Source: Punica granatum
Taxonomy: Eukaryota > Streptophyta > Magnoliopsida > Myrtales > Lythraceae
Direction: 5' to 3'
Assembly (NCBI RefSeq): GCF_007655135.1
Contig: NC_045130.1
Coordinates: forward strand, 1,984,001 to 2,048,000
DNA length: 64,000 bases
Shown here: positions 23,878 through 36,420 of the stretch, in pieces
How the letters are laid out: each line of letters starts with the position of its first letter
Numbering within the stretch: the stretch's first letter is position 1
The notes under the pieces: generated by a model
Database searches by the model: none
Told to the model about the DNA's origin: nothing
The model's input: only the letters and a program-made list of their open reading frames with translations
Program-made: the position numbers and the translations under genes

Positions 23878-25055
23878 AGAAGCTCTGCTCCACCTTCACC
23901 CATCTCTCTCTCTCTCTGTGAGCAGCTTAGCTTCCATTCTTGAGAGCAGTCTATAGCCCAATAGTAATATTAACCGCTCATCATTGCCCCAAGAAGTGCA
24001 AGTTTTCCCACTGTTTCTAATTATTTGCATTTCATGACTACTTCAGCATTTGATTGAGGTTCGTTTCATTTTGAGTATCTTATTTGTCTGGCTTATCATC
24101 ATAAAAAAGGAACTTTTCTTCATCTAGATTTGTTTTTGCTTCATGTCTGTCGATTTTGATTCGTTGCGTGTTGAATGTGCTATCACTCAGAGAAAGAAAG
24201 AGTTAATCTCGAAGGTCTGCTGGATTAGGGGCAAAACAGTCCCTCCATTGTTGAATCGCCATCATTGTTTAGTGACTTCGTCCGTGCTGATTTGTTGTAT
24301 GATACATATGTGATCTCGTAGTCTGTACTAGAAGGGAGCACCAGTTTAATTTGCGGCAAATTTCAAACTTCGTCTTTTCGATGGGAAAGAAGCATGTAAG
24401 AGGCAATAATATCACCAAAGTCTTGCTTTTGGAAGGTTAGAACAGGTTTTTTTTTTTTTTTTCGATGAGGACTAGATGCCGTTTCGATAGTTGCTTGGCC
24501 TCTAGAGAAACCCACCAAAAAGAAAAACACTATGTACCTAATTAACCATGTCTCCATGAGAATGACATGTTGGGTTGTTCTGTATGTATATATCATAGCT
24601 GTATGTGCGTAACTGTATAAGAGTTGACAGGCCCACATATAATATGTCCCACACTATTTACTGCAATTGTGTCCACATTATTATTGCTTCCTTATGCAGG
24701 AAAATAATTCTTGTACTATATGTTTCATTTTTAGGCAGTACAAAGTTTTGTGTTTTTGAGCGAAAGGGGTTAATCGGCTGAGTACCGAGTATCGACGAGC
24801 TGCATTATTCAACGTTTCCTTATGTAAGAAATTAGTTGAGTATGTAATGGCAATTCTGCAGATCTCATGAATCATGGAAAATTTTTCTTTTCCATTTTCA
24901 AACAAGTTTTCTATTTGCTGTTGTCTGTAGCTGATTAACTTGCCGGCTTTTTGTGATTCGTCATGTCTACTGTTCTCTGTTGCCGGTTATGGATCTTATC
25001 ATTATCTTTGCGCAGTCCTTCGGTTTTGGGTTAGTTCTGAGCAAGCTCTCTACCG

Positions 25056-25103
25056 ATGGACCTCCCACTTAACAACGGCAATAAGAAAACTCTTAGCAGG
25101 TAG
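25056..25103 (+). other. Short upstream frame starting MDL, ahead of TPP
   Basis: A 15-codon frame in the same phase as the TPP coding sequence. It begins MDLPLNNGNK, like the known N-termini of plant TPPs, and ends at TAG. It may be a lost N-terminus, a uORF, or the true first exon if the GT at 25100 is used as a donor. Confidence 0.5.
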
Positions 25104-25148
25104 ATTTCTATTGACAGAAGGTTTACTGGAGAATTGTATGTTCACCTA

Positions 25149-27447
25149 ATGTTTTCACCTGTTCTTGATGATCCTGCTCCTTTCTATATGGTGACTCTAA
25201 GATTAGGCAGCAGTTCGAGGTTGTCCCCCCACCACCAGCCATTACCTGCTGGGGTACCTCCTCTACCTAGCAAGTACAAGGCGTTTCCTCAGAAGAAGCC
25301 CGAGAGATTGGAAGATGTACGCTCTAACGGGTGGCTGGACGCCATGAAGTCCTCCTCTCCCACTTGCGCGTACCTCATCAAGGATTTTACAGTTGGGATC
25401 ACTTCGGATGATGCCAGTATTGCTTACAGTATCTGGATGGTGAGTACTATGTTTTGTTTCCCGACTAAGGATGACACTCATAACTCTGTTTGGCGGTTTT
25501 GGAGGACATATCCTGTTCTCTTTCTAGTTTATCGGAGCATGAATGCAGTTCTAGGAAGGCATAGAAACGGAATTGCTCAACCAAATGAGCATGCTAAACT
25601 CATAGTTAAGATGTGATTATGAATTGATTAGTTCTTGGTTCTTTGGTTTACTAGCGTAAGTATCCATCGGCAATCAAGTCGATCAAGCAGATCATGGAGC
25701 TTGCATACAACAGGAAGATAGCAGTATTTCTTGACTATGATGGGACTCTTTCCCCGATCGTAGATGACCCAGATAGAGCCTTCATGTCTGATGAAGTAAG
25801 GGGTTACACTTCAAGATGGAAAGGGAAACTCCTCTTGATTTTACTTCTAATTCATTTGTCCTAATTATTCAAATCAACTTTGCAGATGCATCTCGCAGTG
25901 AAAAACATAGCGACGTACTTCCCGACCGCGATTATCAGCGGAAGAAGCTGTGATAAGGTAAACTTGGGAAACAAGCATCTTGAAATTAATTTTAATCCTC
26001 GTTAATTTCATAGAACTTTTTAACCTTTTTTTTTTTTTTGGTTTTACTAATGAATCTACTTCATGTTCATTAAGGTTTACGAGTTGGTAGGACTAACCGA
26101 ACTTTATTATGCGGGTAGCCACGGGATGGACATTATGGGCCCTGTCAGCAACAGCATGACTGATGACTATCTTAAGTGTGCCAAACCAACTAACCAGCGA
26201 CAGGTAATTAAGTGGTGATCAACGATATGGATTTTTTTTTTTTACTTTGTGAATACGTTCCTAAACTTACAGATTTCGCTTTCAACTCTCACGAGGTACA
26301 CCCAATCAATGCCTTCTTGTTCATCATGCAGGGCAATGAAGTAGGACTGCTCCAGCCTGCGAGAGATTTTTTACCCATGATCGACGAGGTGGATGAGTGC
26401 TTCATAATAATTTCAGAAGAGAATTGTACTTTTGTTTTCATAAAAGGATGACTTAAATTGCTAATGCAGGCTTTTAGAACCCTTGCCGAGAAGACGAAGG
26501 ATATTGAGGGCGTAAAAGTCGAGAATCATAAATTTTGTGCGTCTGTACACTATCGTAACGTAGACGAAAGGGTCAGAATAATCTTTTCCTCATATCATTA
26601 ATGATCTATTATATAGTGAAATATGAAGGTTATAATCGATGGTTCTTCGCTTTTTCAGGATTGGCCTAGTGTTGCTCAATGCGTCCATGACATACTAGAG
26701 GATTATCCTCATCTAAAGATAACTCATGGGCGGAAGGTATAAATCGATCTTTGTATACATCTTCCCTCTGCCTTTCCAGGCAGTGCACATTTTTCTTTCT
26801 CGTTCTGTTAGAGCATTGGTCGCTATGACTCGTTCTGCAGAAACTCGTGTATGTTGATTTTGTTCCAGTGTTCCAGGTTTTAGAGGTCCGGCCGGTTATT
26901 GACTGGAACAAGGGAAATGCAGTTGAATTCCTTCTCAATTCACTCGGTATACTTCCTTCACTTCCTTCTTCAGTCTTAAGCATCCCGTTGTGTCCGTACT
27001 TCACATGTTCGTTGAGAGAAATATTTTCCATCATATTCTTGTGCTGATGCGTTTATTGAACAACAGGTATGAATGATTGTGCTGATGTACTCCCAATATA
27101 TATTGGGGATGATAAAACTGATGAAGATGCATTTAAGGTAAACAGATGAATCCCATTGTGGCTCACATAACCGGACATCCTCAAATACATCAGATCCCTA
27201 CTTGTAAAATTACAGGTCTTGAGAGAAAGGGGTTGTGGCTTCGGTATTTTGGTGTCTTCAGTCCCCAAGGAAACGAATGCATCATACTCAGTTAAGGACA
27301 CGTCTGAGGTTGGAATATTATTCCTTGGCTCGCCTTAATTCTTCTGTTCCCTCTATCATCATGGATAAGAGATTCGGGTGATGTCGTGCGCAGGTGATGG
27401 AGTTTCTGAAGTTGCTTGTCAGTTGGAAGAAGATAGAAAGTGTGTGA
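25149..27447 (+). CDS. Trehalose-6-phosphate phosphatase (TPP)
   Basis: Dephosphorylates trehalose 6-phosphate to trehalose, a sugar-signalling step, and belongs to the HAD superfamily. Eleven exons join in phase: 25149-25439, 25655-25795, 25886-25957, 26075-26203, 26332-26388, 26470-26571, 26659-26736, 26877-26946, 27067-27137, 27216-27308 and 27394-27447 (TGA), giving 385 residues, normal for plant TPP. HAD motif I is [16 protein letters not shown] in exon 2, motif II is TAIISGRS in exon 3, then [33 protein letters not shown], and motif [13 protein letters not shown] in exon 9. The N-terminal part (PVLDDPAP, then [14 protein letters not shown]) matches the plant TPP class resembling Arabidopsis TPPF/TPPG. 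The start is uncertain: an in-frame ATG at 25056 opens MDLPLNN, as family members do, but meets TAG at 25101, so the next ATG (25149) was used. Splicing from 25100 to 25210 would also join the 25056 ATG in frame. Confidence 0.93.
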
Positions 27448-27449
27448 AA

Positions 27450-30400
27450 ATACCGAAGGCAGAGCATACATCAAGGTTTTAAGTAGGGTAGTATACAGAA
27501 GACATTGAATTTGCTAATTATTGGTTGGTTTAAATGTTCATCTCCAATAATTTCACATGTTTTCATTCTCGATAAAAATGAAACTAAGATCGACTTTTTG
27601 TAATGCTGAATCATAAAAAGTCGATTTAACATTATACATTGTCCGAAGGAGATGATAGAACAGTGGATTGTGGAAGTTGCCGTGCAGCCGGGCCATGGAA
27701 TAATAATTTCTTCGAGTCCAGAGGGATGTCTTTCCTTTCCTTCACAATAGGGCGTTGCTTCTGTTCAGACGTTCTTTGCTTTCCTTTCTATTTTCAACAA
27801 GATTACATGGTGTCTTCAGCATATGATCCGAACTCGATCCTCATTTAGGCATTTTAAATTCTTTTTTTTGGTAGCGTAGTCGCACACACCCTCGCATAGT
27901 GACTTTTTACACATACTTTCCGTAATATGTAAGTTAGCTGAGTTGTGACGGGTAATTGGTGATTTCGATGATTTCCCGGGTTTATGAACATATTGGCCTG
28001 GGCTAGAGGAAGCGGGCTGAGATTGGTTTTGCTGGGCCGAATTGATTGGTTGAAGTGGAAGAAAGCTGCAGCTTCGAAGACAAAGTACAATTGGAGAGCC
28101 CATCATGGTGGCTGGAACATATATGCATATGTTTGGGCGTGCATATTTCATCAGCCGAAATATTATTCTTAAGAGTGCAAGCACGTGATTCTTGGGTATC
28201 TCCGATTTTAGGAAATCAAATAGGTCGGATATTTCTCCGATATGGTGTGATATTCTATCTTTTCTATCTTTTAGGCAATTTAGATAGGCTAGGAGTCAAT
28301 TTCCTATTCGGATATTATCTCGATATCATATATTATGGCGTATTTAATTTAGAGAGATTCTCGAAGGTTTTATATAACGCCTATAAATACGTGATTCGGA
28401 GTCCATTACAATCCATCCCCCTTTGGCATAACTATCAATCGCATTATACTTTTTCTATATTTTCTTTCTGACACTTTATGTTCTTCGCACTTACCTTATC
28501 ACACTTTCAATATCTACCTTTCTAACACTTTACAACCATGCACCTATAATTTCTCGCAACCACCGATCATGCAACACCTATCCTTCTACCCCTTTTCAAG
28601 CTTCCGTGCAAGCAATGGGCTTCCACCCGAGTTTAGGTTTCCGAACCTAGGTGCGGCTTCTCTCGGCTTTGTGAGGCCGAGATCCATGCGCTACTAGTCT
28701 TCTGGGGTTCATGGTTGCATCATTCTTTGGACCGGCTTTCAGCCCATCTATTCTATCGAGTCGAGGGTTTTGGCCTAAGACTCATATCTATCGGCTTGTC
28801 AAATAGTCGAGATCCACTCTCAACAGGGTCTTATTAGTCGTGTCTTGTTTCTCTTGATCGATAGTAGCACGAAGAAATGGTGGAGAACTCATAGCAGCTA
28901 AATTCCCGAGCCACGAGATCATCAAAGGCACATTCAAATTCAACTGTCCATTTCATCTATTTGAAACCCAACCATCATTTAGTCCCGCGGACTCTCGAGG
29001 CTGTGGCATGATGCTCTGTATTGGTGGGGCCGGCTAGTGTTGCGTTGGTAATTTTCTTGAGACATTACCCTGGCACGCCTAGTTTTCTCATTATCTACAT
29101 GTCGGCGATTTTCGACGTGATAAACATTGACTAAGAGATTTCAAGTTCGATACTTAAGTGGGACTACCAATGCTCCTTTTTAGATATTTAAATTTTTTAT
29201 TTCATTGTACTAGGTACATCATTCTCCATTATAATATAAATAAATAAATAAATAAATAAAGTGTAGGATAGATAGACATGGAAATATCCACTAAATTATT
29301 TGCAAGCTTTGGTCCAAGCAAAAAAGACATGTTATGCATGAGGAAAAAAGAAGAGAAATTATTACATAGACATTACAGCCAATTCCAAATGTAGGTGGAG
29401 AATCAGGGCTACGGTGATGATCACTTCTTTGATTGAATTCGTGCTCATCTGATATGTTTAATATATATATATATATATTTCTTTGCAGTTGTATCAGAGG
29501 ATCCACCGTATTATTCACGCTTTTGTAATCTTTCTCTTGGACATTTTACCCTTGTACCGGCTCCTATTATGAAATGGATCCTCATTACCTGTCGAGTAAA
29601 AAAAAAAAGAGTAGAAAATTGTTAATCAGATTTATGCATCGCAAAGTGACATAGTGACACTCATTGTTTACCTGAAATTAAGAGATTTTTTATTTCATAT
29701 TTTCGGTGGGCAACTTGGTATTTGATAGTTTGATGGGTTTCAACTAATCTTATTCGAACCGCCTCGGCCTATGAAGCGGTAAAACTCTTCCAATCATGTG
29801 TTTTTTTCCATCTATATACTCGAATCCTGAGTGGAGAATAAGTATCAAATCTTTTGAATCAACCTACATTAAGATTTGCATATTCTTCGCCTCTTCCTTC
29901 TCTGATCGATAAGAAGCCTGTGAGCAATCGAAAGGAAGTATCGAATGCCCTTTTTTGTTGTATGAAATTTATTCCTTGGTCACAAAATATTGTAATGATC
30001 TCACCGTGAAAAAGGAAAAAGTAAAAATATAGAATGTCATGATTTTAATATAGCTTTTGTTGAAGGACCAAAGGATTAGAATCTTTCTCTTCGCAGAATT
30101 ACACTGCTCAGTCTCTCACTCTGAACTAAGAAACTTTACATTTTCATGTAAAGTGAGAAAGTACATTTTTTTTTTGTGAAAAATATGATGTGTAGCAGTA
30201 GTGATAACGTTATCACTCCATACTACACAATATTCGAATTCTTGTGCTCAACCGTCCGCAAATATATCAAGCGAACTGAATAGCCAACACAAATCATGAT
30301 ACACCAAAAGTCTAATATATTTCACCAAAGCTGATATCCACCAAACCCAAGTCAAAGAACACGATTATAACAAATGCATATAGAGGATTTGAATTTGAAA

Positions 30401-30847
30401 CTTTGAAATTACAAACCACATGGGAGCAAGTTACACTAGACCACCACCTTTGATGGTTGAGAAAGTACCAATAAAATTATAATAAAGTAGTTTTTGTCAT
30501 GCATCATAATTAATTATTGCTAGCTAATTGTAGCAATTTGTTGATATGTCGCATTATATTATTGTGAAATGTGATTAATGAAGTTTCTTTTTCGTCTATA
30601 AAATTAAAAATAACGGACGGACGAATATTTAAGATTTTCGCCGGAAGTTATCTCGGGGAAAGCAAAGGATCATTCTTTTTGCATCCTTTTGCCTGAAGTA
30701 GAAGTTGTTCTATATGGAGTAATGATATAAAAGTATAGTAAAATTGTTAACGTTATTGCCAATATATGAAACAGTCCCTTCATAAGAAAAAAGAAAACAA
30801 AGGGACGAAATTAAGCCTGATTTCTTTGTAATAAATGATTTGTGGGA
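27450..30847. other. Intergenic, no gene recognised
   Basis: Contains TPP 3' UTR at the left, an (AAAT)n microsatellite at about 29237-29260 and a SINE fragment near 29130-29220. From about 28150 to 28900 there is a promoter-like stretch with CTATAAATAC at 28379, which could be a solo LTR; no ends or target duplication were found. Confidence 0.4.
29130..29220 (+). mobile_element. 3' part of a tRNA-derived SINE
   Basis: The B-box-like CAAGTTCGATACTTAAGTGG is followed by GACTACC, TAGATATTTAAATTTTTTAT and TTCATTGTACTAGGTAC. These phrases match the minus-strand SINE at 62363-62507. No A box is clear, so this is a fragment. Confidence 0.55.
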
Positions 30848-32350
30848 ATGGGATATCAAGTTTTCCTTAGTTTCAGAGGCCCTGATGCTCGCACGAGTAT
30901 CATCAGTTATCTATATGACCGGTTACGTAATAGCGGGATCGACACCTTTAAAGATGACGAAAGCCTCCGCAAAGGAAGGGAGCTCTGGCCAGAAATCCAA
31001 GCTGCAATTCATGGCTCGAGGATCTCCGTGCCTATTTTCTCTAACAACTACGCGTGGAGCACATGGTGTCTCGACGAGGTTGCGGAGATGGTCGACCGTG
31101 CGAGATCAAGGTCCCAGATCATACTTCCCATCTTTTACAATATTACACCAGGTCAGGTTAAACACCAGACTGGAAATTATGAAAAAGCTTTCAACGAGTA
31201 TGAAAAAGATAAGGTCGACCCTAAGACGATCCAGAAATGGAGAGAAGCTCTTACGTATTGCGCTACACTAGGCGGCTACGAATCAATTAAAATTGCCAAT
31301 GGGTAAGTACCGTACCTGTTAGTTAATCATTATCATAGACTTGATCATTCGATCGAGTTGATGTATTTTTCGAATCATTTTATCACACTCTAGTTTCCTT
31401 TTAATTTGTAAATGCAAACTATAGCAACATTTACTTCTGAATTATACAACAGTATTGATAAAGATTTGATATCCTGAAATAGTTTTATCTTTTCAATGAA
31501 TGAATTTTCACGTTCAACCAACTCATTTTCAAAATATTATTAAGTGGATGAATAAAAATCTTAAGCTTTGAAAAGTTGTCCATTTGTCTATTATCATAAA
31601 CAATAACATCCATGTTATCTATAAAATTCCAAATGAACTCTATTTACAATTCATTATGTTTATCTCATCGGATTTTTTTTTTCTTTTTCCAGAAGATGCA
31701 TTAGAAAGCGAGAATAAAAAAGAATAGGTGCAGACACTCAAGAATTCGCGGATCCACCATCAAATGATATAGGCCATTTGTTTTTCATAAATTCCGGCAA
31801 CGAAAGAATAAAAAAAATAACTTTTCCAATACAAAAACTAAACGAAATTAGCTATTTTTATTTAAAAAAACTTCTGCATGCTATGAACTTCATTCAAAGA
31901 ACTATTATAAATTTTTATAGATTAATCCCAGAAAAGTGTACAGATTTCCTAAATCACTCAGAATTATAGTTCAAATTAGATTCAAATGGTCTTAAATTAT
32001 TCCACAAATTTTTTTAATATTTTTTTGTTTACATATATATCTATATATAATATCTAAGTATGATAAAAAATGGAGTTTTGGTGGGCTCTGCCAAATGGCT
32101 TCAAAACGCTCGCTTATCGAATGAAATTGTCTCGATTTTTTAACTTTTTTTTATAAAACAAATTTTATTTTTTAAAATATATAGATAGATTTGGGACTAG
32201 TAGTTTTTTTCTCAATTCTTTAGCTTTCTTTACTTTTTATTTTTAAATTTTTAAAAACATATAAATTTAGATTTGTGGAATCGGATGTTATTTTCTCAAT
32301 TTTTTGAGCCCTTTTCTAGAAAAAGAATTTCCTGATTTTATTCTTTGAAA

Positions 32351-32381
<31 letters not shown>

Positions 32382-33381
32382 GATAGATAGATTTGGGGAA
32401 CATGTCATTATTTCCTCGGTCTTTTAGCTTTTTATAGAAAATGATTTTTTTAATATTTAAAACATATAGATCATATGGGACCATCATTATTTTCTTAATT
32501 TTTGGAATTTTTTAAATTAAAATATTTTATGAAACGACCCCATAAAACCAATTACATAAAATCATATTTTTTAGGAAACATATTAGCTTATATTTTTCAT
32601 AAATATAATGTGTCATATATTTGCTTTTTATAAAAATCAAATCATATTTTTATAGATTTAAATATTATGTTTTACTTATATTATATTAAGTATGATAAGT
32701 TATGAATAACAAACGTATCACATAAATTGTAACTAATCTGACTTTGAAAAAAAATTGCTACCACTAAAAGCGAGTCCTTTAATTTTCCTTATGGCCGCGA
32801 GCTTGTTTTAATATGTCGATCGTCCAATGCAAAGTTGAGTTCTTCAATTTTTAAAATTTTTAAAAATATATAGATATAGATTTGGGGAGACCAATCATCA
32901 TTTTCTTCACTTTTTGAGTTTTCTTTAAAAAAGAAATTTTTAATATAATATATAAATATATATTTGTGGGACCGGTTATTATTATCACTGTTTTTTGAGC
33001 TTTCTCTGGAAAATGAATTTTTGATTTTGTTAAAACATATAGATATGGATCTATGGATCTGTTATTATTTTTTAGAGAGTTTGAACCTTTAAAAAATAAA
33101 AATATTTTATGAAAGAGTCCAAATAAAACAAATCATATAAAATCATTTTCTTTCCAAAGATAAATTTTATCATATTTTTCCTAGATACATATGATATGTT
33201 ACGCATTTGCATGCAAGCGAATTTATTTTACTAGATTTAGCATTAGATCTGAAGGTGAATTCTTCAATTTTTTGCTTCTTTTTTCTTTTTTTAATACATC
33301 AGTTACTGTAGAATTTTTTAATCGTCCAATTTTTTGTAGGATCACATTTAATTCCATACGACGCTTGGATTTCACGAGTAG

Positions 33382-33412
<31 letters not shown>

Positions 33413-36400
33413 GATTTTGTCATTACTTAAAAAAATTAACATACTATATTTTTTTTGCAGAAACGAAGCAGAGCTTGTACGCTTGGTCGTTAGTAACATA
33501 AGAAGAGAGCTCAGGAAAGCGCATCTACATTTACCTGATACTCTCATTGAAGTTGAAGATGAAGTGAAGGAGGTGCTTACTTTACTAGAATGCGACTCCA
33601 GCTCCAAAGATACAAGGACGGTCGCACTTGTCGGCATGGGTGGTATCGGGAAGACAACCCTTGCAAAGATCGTATACAACCGACTCTGTGACCAATTTCA
33701 AGCACGTGCCTTTCTCAGTGATGTTCGAGAAATGGCGGAACGAGTGGATTCACTGAAGGTGCAGAGCCAACTCATTTCACAACTTAAAGAAGAACATATC
33801 ATTCTAAACAGTAAGGATGAAGGGATCATATTCATGCGTGAGAGCTTCCGCGGTGACAAAGTTCTTATTTTTCTTGATGATATCAGCGACAAATCTCAGC
33901 TTGATGACCTAGGGGTAAGGTCGGATTACTTAGGACCGGGTAGCAGGATCATTATCACCACCAGAAATCCGGACATCCTGAAGGGACCTCATGTACATTA
34001 CAAAGAAGTGACGAGGATGCCGATTGATCTAGGCGTTCAACTTTTCAGCAAGCATGCCTTTGGTTCAGATCATCCCCAGGCTCCGTTTGTCGATCTCTCC
34101 ACAGAGATTGTGAAGACAACTGATGGGCTTCCTCTAGCTATTGAGGTTATCGGTTCATTCTTGTGCGAACAATTAGAAGAAGGCATCTGGAAATCAAAGT
34201 TGGACGATTTAAGAAAAACGCCCGAGAACAAAGTCATGGCGAAACTGAGGATAAGTTACGATGCATTGACGATGAATCAGAAGCATATATTTCTTGATAT
34301 AGCTTGTTTTTTTATAGGCGAGGACAGAGAGGTCGCATATAGTTTGTGGAAGGACTTGGAACTTAACCCGGTTTTACAAGTCTCGGTGCTTAAAAGAAGG
34401 TGTTTAGTTCGAATTTTCGATGATGATGACAGAATTTACATGCACCAACAACTCAGGGACATGGGAAGAGAGATCGTCCGTCAGGAAAACATGTTACAGC
34501 CTGAAAGAACCAGTCGGTTGTTGTTTCGCACAGAACAAGAGGAGGAGGTACTTCTTTCTTTGTGCTATGCCGCAATTTTCTTTTTCTTTTTGTTTTTTTT
34601 CTGGTTACATAGAGGAGGTCCACGGACCTAGTACCGTAATTTTATCTCTTTTTTTTTCTTTTTACATTCTAATAATATTAAGGGAAAAGAACCAGGAGAT
34701 TATGAAAAAAAATATAAATAGTTTCTAGGAAATGAAAATAATATGATTAGGTCCCGACTAATCCAGTTCAGTCGAGTCGACTCGGTCCACTAAGGTATAA
34801 AATGCACGCTGTGAGAGCTTTATTCCTTAATGAGCTGACCCGGCTCGACTGGAAGAGTCGGGGCCTATGGAGTATGGACTTTCGAAAGTCATGGATCATG
34901 CCGAAAAAGTAATATAATTTTAAATTTTTTAGTTGGTATTACTTATTTATCATTATTATTACTAATTTGAACATGTTTCTTGAAAAATCTATTTGGTTAT
35001 TTAATTTATCATTATTTTATCATCAAGTAGTACGTTGCACAAAGAACATCAGAGTTTTCGAATTATACAGAGATAACAATGATGGAGAAAGTCTCTACGG
35101 CTCCCAATTTAATATCACGTAAAATGTACATCTCACAAATAATTTGGAGTATATGCGTGTGTGTGTGTGTGCGCGCGTCTGCCTTTTTAACTTATAAGCT
35201 TGTAAATTGCAGGATGAACTCGCCAGGAGGCCCATCTTTGTGGATTATACTCAGTTCTTGACTGTAACAGGTGCGGACTTGAGGCGATATCCGAATCTAC
35301 AGTACCTCCATATGAGAGAAGCGACATTTTCCGGCAATTTCAGGGATTGTCTGATGGGATTAAAATACCTTTGTTGGAGATTGGCGCCTCCAAGGTTCAC
35401 CGTCACCAACTTTAACCCGAAGTACTTAGTCATTCTCGATCTTTCGCGATCGAAAATCGGGACAGGCTGGGTTGGATGGAAGCATTTCAAGGTTTATTAT
35501 CAATTCCGTTATCCGGTGCCGGCGGGCTCATCTCTTTGTTTAATTCCTCCATCACCATGATTACAAAATAATCAATTTTGTATTTATAGAATTTTCCATT
35601 CAACGTAACTTCCTTTCTTTCTATGATGACAATATATATTCTGGCAATGGCGTGGCAGGGAGCTGCACATTTTCTGAAGGTCCTAAACCTGTCAAAGTGC
35701 TCTCGGCTGACCAAGACACCCGACCTTTCAATCTTCCCAAAATTAGAGAGATTGATTCTTGTAGATTGTTTACATTTGGCGGAGATCGATCCTTCGATCA
35801 GGCATCTCTCGAAGCTGCTTGCCTTAAACGTGGAGGATAGCTATAATTTGCTAAAATTGCCGAAAGAACTGAGCCGGCTGGAGAACTTGAGAGAGCTGAA
35901 CCTCGACAACACCGTGATCTTAAAGGTTCCTGTGTCCGACGGGTTCCTTCAATGGGTCCGCTTCCTCAGTGCCCCATGCTGTGAATCAAGCACCACTCCC
36001 ATGACGATAGAGGAGGGTCTGCGGGTAGACATCTCCTACCTCCGTTGTTGTCCACTCGAGGAGTTTCGGATCTCGATGAGAGAGTTGCAGCGCGTGCGAC
36101 AGTCCTCACCAAGCTATCAGCGATGGTCGAGGAGACGACCCAAAGACGAGGTTAAAGCTGACACCGCAGTTATGGAGGAGCTTTGCCAGCTTCAGGAAAC
36201 TGGAGATCATGTCCCGCTCTCGGAAAGTCCTCATCCACTTGCAGAACTAATCGATCTTGGGGTCCCCTGCCGGATCGCCATACTCGAGAGGGACTTCCTT
36301 TACTTCTACTGTCGCGCTCATCCTATGCCTCTTCGTGTAAGGTTGTTTGCGGCTGCAATGGGAGGGTTTATTCGCATAATTCGCCGGGCGGCAAGGTTGT

Positions 36401-36420
36401 CTCTATCCCTTGGTTTCTGA
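30848..36420 (+). CDS. TIR-NBS-LRR (TNL) immune receptor
   Basis: Intracellular plant immune receptor. Four exons join in phase: 30848-31302 (TIR), 33461-34547 (NB-ARC), 35213-35491 and 35659-36420 (LRR and tail, TGA), about 860 residues. The TIR domain begins YQVFLSFRGPDAR, has the BB loop FKDDESLRKG and the catalytic-position glutamate in WCLDEV. The NB-ARC domain has the P-loop GMGGIGKTTLAK, kinase 2 VLIFLDD, RNBS-B GSRIIITTR, GLPLA, and FLDIACFF. At the MHD position it reads MHQ (near residue 480). The LRR region is short: roughly four repeats (LKVLNLSKC, LERLILVDC, LLALNVEDS, LRELNLDN) before a C-terminal part that I do not recognise. An in-frame stop just upstream supports the ATG at 30848. 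Intron 1 (31303-33460) is 2.2 kb and full of repeats; intron 2 holds SINE sequence. No frameshift is seen, so it may be functional. Confidence 0.92.
32041..33233. mobile_element. Helitron-related sequence in TNL intron 1
   Basis: The block from TCTATATATAATATC to TTTTACTAG (left end approximate) shares repeated phrases (GGTGGGCTC, TTATTTTCTC, ATATAGAT with TTTGTGG, TTTTATGAAA, AAATCATATTTT) with the element at 58313-59383. It carries several degenerate internal copies of a ~110-bp AT-rich phrase and an (AT)n tract at 32360-32382. A TC start and CTAG end fit Helitron termini, and TTGCATGCAA could form the 3' hairpin. The ends are inferred. Confidence 0.5.
33379..33411. repeat. (TAA)n microsatellite
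   Basis: About ten AAT units lie 50 bases upstream of the second TNL exon, within the intron. Confidence 0.9.
34590..34880. mobile_element. SINE-derived sequence in TNL intron 2
   Basis: GGTTACATAGAGG...GGACCTAGTAC matches the tail of the minus-strand SINE at 62363-62507. Further right, AGGTCCCGACTAATCC and GACTCGGTCCACTAAGG match phrases at 62243-62285 and, inverted, at 59543-59581. These look like overlapping fragments of two SINE families. Confidence 0.5.
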
